Below, piece by piece: positions 1 through 4,382 of a DNA stretch of 6,406 bases. Within the stretch, counting starts at the first letter, position 1; every line of letters starts with the position of its first letter. The notes below the pieces were generated by a model that worked only from the letters and a program-made list of their open reading frames with translations, had not been told where the DNA came from and did not search any database. This stretch comes from Deltaproteobacteria bacterium (GTDB taxonomy: Bacteria; Desulfobacterota; Desulfobacteria; C00003060; C00003106), in assembly GCA_019314005.1 (NCBI GenBank), contig JAFDAE010000127.1, positions 1 to 6,406 of the forward strand, in the 5' to 3' direction. Both the position numbers and the translations under genes were made by a program.

Positions 1-78
1 ATACATAATGTATTCCTCCGGTTAAAATTCTCGTCTTCCTTGCCTGACGAAAAAATGTCACGTTGTGCAAAGGTCTCA
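1..78 (-). repeat. Palindromic MITE-like repeat, copy 1, cut by the window's left edge
   Basis: The reverse complement of this stretch aligns without gaps to the first 78 bp of the complete repeat at 2086-2229, with 8 mismatches (about 90% identity). The terminal motif CAAAGGTCTCA at 68-78 is the outer end of the element. The other half lies beyond the window. It sits 6 nt upstream of the GAPDH-like gene's Shine-Dalgarno sequence, so transcription of that operon must start inside the repeat or run through it. The terminal inverted repeat is partly degraded here: the five A/T bases next to CAAAGG in the complete copy are altered at 63-67. Confidence 0.85.
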
Positions 79-84
79 TTGAGT

Positions 85-90
85 GGAGGA
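85..90 (+). promoter_or_regulatory. Ribosome binding site of the GAPDH-like gene
   Basis: GGAGGA lies 5 nt before the ATG at 96. This decides the start in favour of that ATG over an in-frame TTG at 63, which lies inside the repeat and has no good ribosome site. Confidence 0.8.
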
Positions 91-95
91 ACAAA

Positions 96-1346
96 ATGAC
101 CGAAAGTACCGTTAAACTCGGGATAAATGGGTTGGGACGGATAGCCAAGCTTACTTTATGGCACAACGTAGGCCGAAAATATTTTTCTGAAATTGTGGTC
201 AACATAGGCCGGCATGTAGGAACAGGACTGGAAGATGTGGCCTGTTTTATCGAAAAAGATTCCACATACGGCTCACTGCAACAGTATCTGTACGGATATA
301 AAAGCAAGCGTCTTATTGAAAATCTGAATGAAGAAAACGGTTCAATGATCATTGACGGCATCCCCGTAAAGATATTGAGAAGCGCCCGCAATCCCCGTGA
401 GATCCCCTGGAGGGACAATGGAGTGGAATTGGTCGTTGATTCAACCGGAAGGTTTACCGATCCCACGATTCCGGCAGACGCCCCTGGAGGCGCCCTGCGC
501 GGCCATCTTGAAGCAGGGGCCCGTAAAGTAGTTCATTCTGCTCCATTCAAAATTCAAGACAATTCCCGCAGCATGCCGCCGGATGCTGTCACCACCGTAA
601 TGGGAATCAATGAAGACGATTATGATCCATCGCGACATGTTCTTATCTCCAACGCATCCTGTTCAACTACATGTCTTGCTTTCATGGTCAAACCGATCTT
701 AGACGCGTTCGGGTCCAAAAGGATATTGACTGCGTCTATGGCCACGGTGCACGCTGCCACCAGTTCACAGCAGGTGCTGGACCGATCTCCTAAAGCCGGC
801 GCGACTGATCTGAGGAAAACCCGTAGCGTTTTTAATAATATCATCCTTACCACCACAGGCGCCGCCAGGGCACTTCGTCTGGTAATACCTGAGATGGAGG
901 AAATCGGCTTCATTGCCGAGTCGGTCCGTGTGCCGGTCAATACAGGATCATTGATAATTCTGGTTGTTGATCTTCAAGACAACCCTGACGGCAATACCAT
1001 TACCCGTGAACGAATCAATGAGATCTATAAGGAAACCGCCGCCAGAGAAAAGCGAGGATATTTGATGTTTACTGAGGAGCAAAACGTATCCTCTGATATT
1101 ATAGGGTATCCTCTGGCAGGAACGATTATTGAAGGAAGCGAAACGCACACCAGAACGGCGAACCTCAGTTTTGATCTTGCCAATATCCAGGGCTTTCCAA
1201 AAGATGTTCTTGCCCAGATGCCCAACGCCACGGTAAATATACCTGTCACAAAGGTGGTAGTATACGGTTGGTATGATAATGAAATGGGGAGCTATACCCG
1301 CATGCTGGGCGACCAACTCGTTCGGGTAGCGGATCTGGGGTTGTAA
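96..1346 (+). CDS. Divergent, long glyceraldehyde-3-phosphate dehydrogenase family protein
   Basis: The 416-residue protein belongs to the type I GAPDH family, whose members oxidise a phosphorylated aldehyde with NAD(P) and are normally about 330-340 residues. Visible landmarks are the Rossmann start GINGLGRI (9-16), catalytic Cys189 in SNASCSTTC, catalytic His219 in TVHAAT, the phosphate-site TTTGAAR (252-258), Arg278 in SVRVP and the C-terminal WYDNEMGSY (392-400). Catalysis therefore looks possible. Several positions deviate: the usual Asn-Asp after beta-strand 2 that holds the NAD ribose is replaced by NIGRH (36-40), the Asp of the TND motif is Ser224, and SCTTNC reads SCSTTC. Extra segments lie near 37-60, 122-136 and 151-164. 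QQVLD (225-229) recalls erythrose-4-phosphate dehydrogenase. Substrate and cofactor are therefore open; housekeeping glycolytic GAPDH is less likely than a paralogue with another role. It is the first gene of an operon with the hydrolase 11 nt downstream. Confidence 0.88.
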   Translation: MTESTVKLGINGLGRIAKLTLWHNVGRKYFSEIVVNIGRHVGTGLEDVACFIEKDSTYGSLQQYLYGYKSKRLIENLNEENGSMIIDGIPVKILRSARNPREIPWRDNGVELVVDSTGRFTDPTIPADAPGGALRGHLEAGARKVVHSAPFKIQDNSRSMPPDAVTTVMGINEDDYDPSRHVLISNASCSTTCLAFMVKPILDAFGSKRILTASMATVHAATSSQQVLDRSPKAGATDLRKTRSVFNNIILTTTGAARALRLVIPEMEEIGFIAESVRVPVNTGSLIILVVDLQDNPDGNTITRERINEIYKETAAREKRGYLMFTEEQNVSSDIIGYPLAGTIIEGSETHTRTANLSFDLANIQGFPKDVLAQMPNATVNIPVTKVVVYGWYDNEMGSYTRMLGDQLVRVADLGL

Positions 1347-1357
1347 AGGGAGATTCA

Positions 1358-2074
1358 ATGACAGAATATACCATACATCCGCTGGTGGTTGGCATAAACC
1401 AGACCGATCAGGGAATTATGACATATCTAAGGGGATATGGTAAAAGGATATGGTTGCCGATATATGTATTTTATATCAAGGGGGGCAAAGAAAATATTTT
1501 GATCGACACGGGTCTGGAACAGTTTGTTGTCCCGGAAGAAGCAGGGAAGGAATGTGGTTTTGAGATATCGGAATTTGAAGATGCGCTTGCCGGCGTAAAC
1601 TTAAAACCAGAGGATATAGACATCATTATACACACCCATCTTCACAACGATCATTGTGAAAATGACTATAAGTGCAAAAACGCCAAAGTTTATGTACAAA
1701 AGGCTGAACTCGATTTTTTTCACAACCCCCACCCAATCGACCACCGATATTATTCAGATCTTTTAGATGATGTAAACGTGGTCACCGTAGAAGGGAATCA
1801 GAAAATTGTTGACGGTATTGACGTTGTTTTAACGCCGGGACATACCCCCGGGGGACAATCGGTTGTAATCAATACCGCAAAAGGGAAAGCCGTGATTACC
1901 GGTTTTTGCTGCAACGGTGAAAACTTCCCCAAATCCGCTCCGCCTATCCCCGCCGGTGTTCACATCAACGTCATAGAGGCGTACGACAGCGCTATGTGGG
2001 CAAAAGAGACCGCCGACATCCTTATCCCCCTACACGATCTTTCGGTAGGGAAAAAGAAAGTAATTCCGGAGTAA
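1358..2074 (+). CDS. Metallo-beta-lactamase-fold hydrolase, N-acyl homoserine lactonase family
   Basis: The 238-residue cytoplasmic protein (no signal peptide) has the metal-binding HTHLHNDH motif (92-99), giving the HxHxDH signature H94, H96, D98, H99. A further ligand His162 is in TPGHTPGG, and a terminal ligand His is in PLHD (226). IDTG at 49-52 is the usual early strand of the fold. Length and layout match the AHL-lactonase branch, which opens lactone rings. The metal-bridging Asp expected after the His162 strand is absent: by alignment to AiiA-type LTIDASYTKENF, this protein reads VITGFCCNGENF, putting Gly at the Asp position and Cys at the catalytic Tyr position. Cys184 and Cys185 may replace the ligand. 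Quorum quenching is therefore not safely inferred; another ester, lactone or thioester could be the substrate. Its start has an AAGGGAG site and it is probably translated from the same mRNA as the GAPDH-like gene. Confidence 0.85.
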   Translation: MTEYTIHPLVVGINQTDQGIMTYLRGYGKRIWLPIYVFYIKGGKENILIDTGLEQFVVPEEAGKECGFEISEFEDALAGVNLKPEDIDIIIHTHLHNDHCENDYKCKNAKVYVQKAELDFFHNPHPIDHRYYSDLLDDVNVVTVEGNQKIVDGIDVVLTPGHTPGGQSVVINTAKGKAVITGFCCNGENFPKSAPPIPAGVHINVIEAYDSAMWAKETADILIPLHDLSVGKKKVIPE

Positions 2075-2085
2075 TCCTAATGCCT

Positions 2086-2229
2086 TGAGACCTTTGAAAA
2101 ATGCGACATTTTTTTGTCAGGCAAGGAAGGCAAGAATTTTAACCGGAGGAATACATTAGGTATTTCGAGGGTTAAAATTTGAAGCCTGACGCCGCATCAC
2201 GGGGAAATGGCAGTTTTTCAAAGGTCTCA
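2086..2229 (+). repeat. Complete 144-bp palindromic MITE-like repeat, copy 2
   Basis: The ends are perfect 16-bp inverted repeats, TGAGACCTTTGAAAAA (2086-2101) and its complement (2214-2229). Nested inside are GTCAGGC/GCCTGAC (2116-2122 and 2184-2190), AATTTTAACC/GGTTAAAATT (2135-2144 and 2170-2179) and AATAC/GTATT (2150-2154 and 2160-2164), all centred near 2157. The whole element is therefore one long interrupted palindrome that could fold as RNA or cruciform DNA. It has no open frame of note. CCT flanks both ends (2083-2085 and 2230-2232), a possible 3-bp target duplication, though three bases can match by chance. It fits a non-autonomous transposable element (MITE) or a large REP-like sequence. 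It starts 11 nt after the hydrolase stop and ends 5 nt before the leuA -35 box. Confidence 0.88.
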
Positions 2230-2234
2230 CCTTC

Positions 2235-2264
2235 TTGACAAAAGCACCCTTTGGGTGATATTTT
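2235..2264 (+). promoter_or_regulatory. Candidate sigma70-type promoter of leuA with a spacer palindrome
   Basis: A perfect -35 TTGACA lies at 2235-2240. The -10 is weaker: TATTTT at 2259-2264 (18-nt spacer, 4 of 6 matches) is preceded by an extended -10 TG at 2256-2257; GATATT at 2257-2262 is an alternative with a 16-nt spacer. Between the boxes, CACCC-TTT-GGGTG (2245-2257) is a perfect 5-bp inverted repeat placed where a repressor could block polymerase. No leucine-rich leader peptide or T-box is visible, so classical attenuation is not supported. Confidence 0.5.
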
Positions 2265-2293
2265 AAAAAATTACCGAATAATAGAGCGAATTC

Positions 2294-2299
2294 AGGAGG
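2294..2299 (+). promoter_or_regulatory. Ribosome binding site of leuA
   Basis: AGGAGG lies 8 nt before the GTG at 2308, which begins the conserved LeuA N-terminus. It selects that GTG over an in-frame TTG at 2251 that would fall inside the predicted promoter. Confidence 0.8.
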
Positions 2300-2307
2300 C
2301 TCAAAGC

Positions 2308-3825
2308 GTGGCACGCAAAATCTTAATCTTTGATACAACGTTGCGGGACGGGGAACAGGCCCCAGGCGCGAAATTAAATATAGAACAAAAATTGACTGTG
2401 GCCCGGCAGCTTGAAAAATTGGGGGTAGATGTTATAGAGGCGGGATTTCCGGTTTCTTCCCCTGGTGATGCGGAAGCAGTGCGGCAAGTGGCCCTTGCGG
2501 TCCGCAAACCGACTATCACGGGACTTGCCAGGGCAGTGCAAAAAGATATTGATGTGCTGTGGGAATCTATCAGCGAGGCCGAATCACCTAGAATTCATGT
2601 CTTCTTGGGGGCTTCGGATATTCACATGGCCAAAAAGCTCCGTACAGACCGCGAGAAAAATATCCAGATGGCGGTAGATGCTGTCCGTTATGCCAAAAAG
2701 CTATGCCCGGAGGTGGAATATTCCACTGAAGATGCTTCCAGGAGCGATTTTGATCATCTATGTCGAACCATTGAAGCGGTGATTGCGGCAGGCGCTACAG
2801 TGGTAAATATCCCGGATACCGTTGGATATGCCATCCCGGAGGAATTCGGTTCTCTGATACGTCGTATCAAAGAAAGTGTCCCTGCCACAGACAACATCAT
2901 ATTAAGCGTTCACTGCCACAATGACCTGGGGCTTGCCACTGCAAACTCCTTGGCTGCTGTCTTTAACGGAGCAGATCAGGTAGAATGCACTATCAACGGA
3001 ATCGGGGAACGGGCTGGAAATGCGGCCTTAGAAGAGATCGTTATGACACTGAGAACCAAGCAAGGCGCATTTAATGTCGAAACCGGTATTGTAACAAAAG
3101 AGATAGCCGCAACAAGCCATTTAATAAGCCGCATGATGAACATCCCGGTGCAGCCCAACAAAGCGATTGTGGGCGCAAACGCCTTTGCCCATTCCTCAGG
3201 AGTACACCAGGACGGCATCCTAAAAGACCGTTCCACCTATGAAATCATGAGCCCGGAAGACATAGGCTTGAAAGAGCACTTACTCGTTCTGACCGCACGC
3301 TCAGGGCGTGCCGCCCTTCGGCATAAACTTAAGGATATGGATTATGAGATTTCCGACCAGATGTTCGAAAACATATACAAGCGATTTTTGAGGGTTGCTG
3401 ATCGCAAAAAGGAGATACAGGAAGAAGACCTACGATCGATCGTTGAGATCGAACTGAGCAAGGTCCCTGAAACCTATACCTTTGTCTCGTTGCAAGTAAT
3501 GAGCGGAGACAAGGCGCTTCCGCTTGCATCTGTGACGCTAAAAAAGGGGGGGGATGAAATTAGGGATGCCAGTATCGGGAACGGGCCTGTAGATGCTATC
3601 TTCAACTCTATCGACCGCCTAACAGGTCATTCCGCCAAACTCGTTGACTATAAAGTCGAAGCGCTTACAACGGGGAAAGACGCCCTTGGTGAGGCATCGT
3701 TAAAGGTCAAAATCAATGACCATGTATACTCCGGCAGGGGTTCAAGCTCTGATGTGTTAGAAGCAAGCGCTCGGGCTTATGTCAATGCATTTAACCGGTT
3801 TTTTGCTGCTGTAGACAATGGTTAA
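2308..3825 (+). CDS. leuA: 2-isopropylmalate synthase
   Basis: This 505-residue cytoplasmic enzyme condenses acetyl-CoA with 2-oxoisovalerate, the first committed step of leucine synthesis. The TIM-barrel catalytic domain shows FDTTLRDGEQAPG (8-20, catalytic Arg13 and metal ligand Asp14), the metal-binding HCHNDLG (202-208), NGIGERAGN (230-238) and HSSGVHQDG (295-303). A linker with ARSGRAALRHKL (330-341) leads to the C-terminal leucine-binding regulatory domain (about 375-505, with GNGPVDAIFNSIDRLTG and GKDALGEASL). These signatures match the E. coli-type LeuA rather than citramalate or homocitrate synthase, and the length is normal. Feedback inhibition by leucine is expected from the intact regulatory domain. 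It appears monocistronic, with its own promoter next to the repeat. Odd point: an A6G8 run at 3540-3553 inside the regulatory-domain coding region is a potential slippage site. Confidence 0.96.
   Translation: MARKILIFDTTLRDGEQAPGAKLNIEQKLTVARQLEKLGVDVIEAGFPVSSPGDAEAVRQVALAVRKPTITGLARAVQKDIDVLWESISEAESPRIHVFLGASDIHMAKKLRTDREKNIQMAVDAVRYAKKLCPEVEYSTEDASRSDFDHLCRTIEAVIAAGATVVNIPDTVGYAIPEEFGSLIRRIKESVPATDNIILSVHCHNDLGLATANSLAAVFNGADQVECTINGIGERAGNAALEEIVMTLRTKQGAFNVETGIVTKEIAATSHLISRMMNIPVQPNKAIVGANAFAHSSGVHQDGILKDRSTYEIMSPEDIGLKEHLLVLTARSGRAALRHKLKDMDYEISDQMFENIYKRFLRVADRKKEIQEEDLRSIVEIELSKVPETYTFVSLQVMSGDKALPLASVTLKKGGDEIRDASIGNGPVDAIFNSIDRLTGHSAKLVDYKVEALTTGKDALGEASLKVKINDHVYSGRGSSSDVLEASARAYVNAFNRFFAAVDNG
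3540..3557 (+). other. Putative -1 ribosomal slippage site within leuA
   Basis: Six A followed by eight G (3540-3553) is read in frame as ctA AAA AAG GGG GGG GAT, so the A AAA AAG heptamer is in the same phase as the known dnaX frameshift site of E. coli. A -1 slip would add three glycines and stop at TGA 3555-3557, giving about 416 residues and losing most of the regulatory domain. No clear upstream Shine-Dalgarno stimulator or strong downstream stem was seen, so efficiency may be low. Confidence 0.3.
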
Positions 3826-3859
3826 TGATTTCGTAAGAAGTCCAAGATACTTTGTTCTC

Positions 3860-3902
3860 AAATAAAAAGCCCGTTGCAAAATCCTCGATTTTACAACGGG
3901 CT
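3860..3902 (-). terminator. Strong intrinsic terminator for the minus-strand genes
   Basis: Arms at 3868-3883 and 3887-3902 pair over 16 positions with one mismatch (3877 against 3893), around a 3-nt loop. The base is GC-rich (AGCCCGTTG). Read on the minus strand, the stem is followed by TTTTTATTT, the expected U-tract. On the plus strand the stem is followed by CAATAAAAAAGG, with no U-tract, so it is not a good terminator for leuA on its own, although the hairpin may still stall or protect the convergent leuA transcript. Confidence 0.88.
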
Positions 3903-3930
3903 CAATAAAAAAGGGGCTGAGTGCGTAAAA

Positions 3931-4239
3931 TTATTCTATAGTAATTAGGTCTTTGTTTGTCTCCCACATTTTCTGCCCAATGCCCTTTACATTCATGATA
4001 CCTTCCGGCCTTTCAAATGGACCATGTGCTTCGCGGTACTCGACAATGCGTTCCGCGTATGCTGGGCCTATCCCATTGAGCTGAGTAAGTTCCTCGACAG
4101 TCGCTTTATTGATATTTACCTTTTCTATGACTTGCTCTTTTTCTACGGCTTGTTCTTCAGCCTGCAGCAATCCAGGAAGTAGTACAAAAGTCAACGCAAC
4201 AACCAGACACAATGCCACCAATCTATTCGATTTTCTCAT
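3931..4239 (-). CDS. Small secreted ComEA-like helix-hairpin-helix protein
   Basis: The 102-residue protein starts with a Sec-type signal peptide: basic MRKSNR, a hydrophobic stretch (7-25), then LLQA-EE with likely cleavage after residue 27. The short charged linker is followed by VNINKATVEELTQLNGIG (41-58) and a second hairpin around VKGIGQK (84-90), which together form the paired helix-hairpin-helix fold of ComEA. Such domains bind double-stranded DNA without sequence preference; ComEA captures incoming DNA outside the inner membrane during competence. No membrane anchor remains after cleavage and Cys11 is not in a valid lipobox, so a free periplasmic protein is inferred. A strong site, AGGAGGAGG, precedes the ATG. 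No other competence gene is in view, so a role in DNA uptake is only suggested. The terminator lies 28 nt past its stop. Confidence 0.9.
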   Translation of the reverse strand: MRKSNRLVALCLVVALTFVLLPGLLQAEEQAVEKEQVIEKVNINKATVEELTQLNGIGPAYAERIVEYREAHGPFERPEGIMNVKGIGQKMWETNKDLITIE

Positions 4240-4333
4240 TATCCTCCTCCTTTTTTAAAGGCCCCTCTTTTTTGCCTTTTTCTCTGATCGCTTAAGCCGA
4301 TTATCACCATACCATAAAACACTATTACTGTCT

Positions 4334-4362
4334 ATTATATTCTGCCTACTCCCTACTGCCTA
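4334..4362 (-). promoter_or_regulatory. Possible promoter for the helix-hairpin-helix gene
   Basis: On the minus strand TATAAT (4339 to 4334) is a perfect -10. TAGGCA (4362 to 4357) matches 4 of 6 bases of the -35 consensus at a 17-nt spacing. The -35 lies within the heptamer tandem repeat, so repeat changes could alter it. The site would give a leader of nearly 90 nt, and read-through from the upstream dehydratase gene is an equal possibility. Confidence 0.3.
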
Positions 4363-4381
4363 CCGCTTACTTCCTACTGCC
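4343..4381 (+). repeat. Degenerate 7-bp tandem repeat (TGCCTAC)n
   Basis: Five successive heptamers, TGCCTAC, TCCCTAC, TGCCTAC, CGCTTAC and TTCCTAC, plus a partial TGCC run directly up to one base before the dehydratase stop codon. On the minus strand the unit reads GTAGGCA. No hairpin is formed because all units point the same way. Its function is unknown; it may be a slippage-born intergenic repeat. The rest of the 143-nt gap (4240-4382) holds only a possible promoter and the ribosome site. Confidence 0.75.
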
Positions 4382-4382
4382 G

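Noticed and set aside
63..95. In-frame TTG upstream start adding 11 residues to the GAPDH-like protein
   Set aside because: The extension lies in the repeat, has no ribosome site, and the ATG at 96 has GGAGGA at good spacing and matches the family N-terminus.
948..1358. Long minus-strand open frame opposite the GAPDH-like gene (136 residues), and similar frames opposite leuA and the dehydratase
   Set aside because: They lie wholly opposite strongly conserved coding sequence, show no recognisable domains, and have no independent support.
2086..2229. Treating the palindromic repeat as an intrinsic terminator of the upstream operon
   Set aside because: The T-rich stretches are inside the stems rather than a U-tract after a GC-rich stem. 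It may still affect RNA ends, but terminator is not the best description.
2251..2307. In-frame TTG upstream start adding 19 residues to LeuA
   Set aside because: It overlaps the predicted promoter, while the GTG at 2308 has AGGAGG 8 nt upstream and begins the conserved LeuA N-terminus.
4257..4285. Plus-strand hairpin AAAGGC/GCCTTT followed by T residues
   Set aside because: The stem is only 6 bp with an 11-nt loop, and no plus-strand gene ends there.
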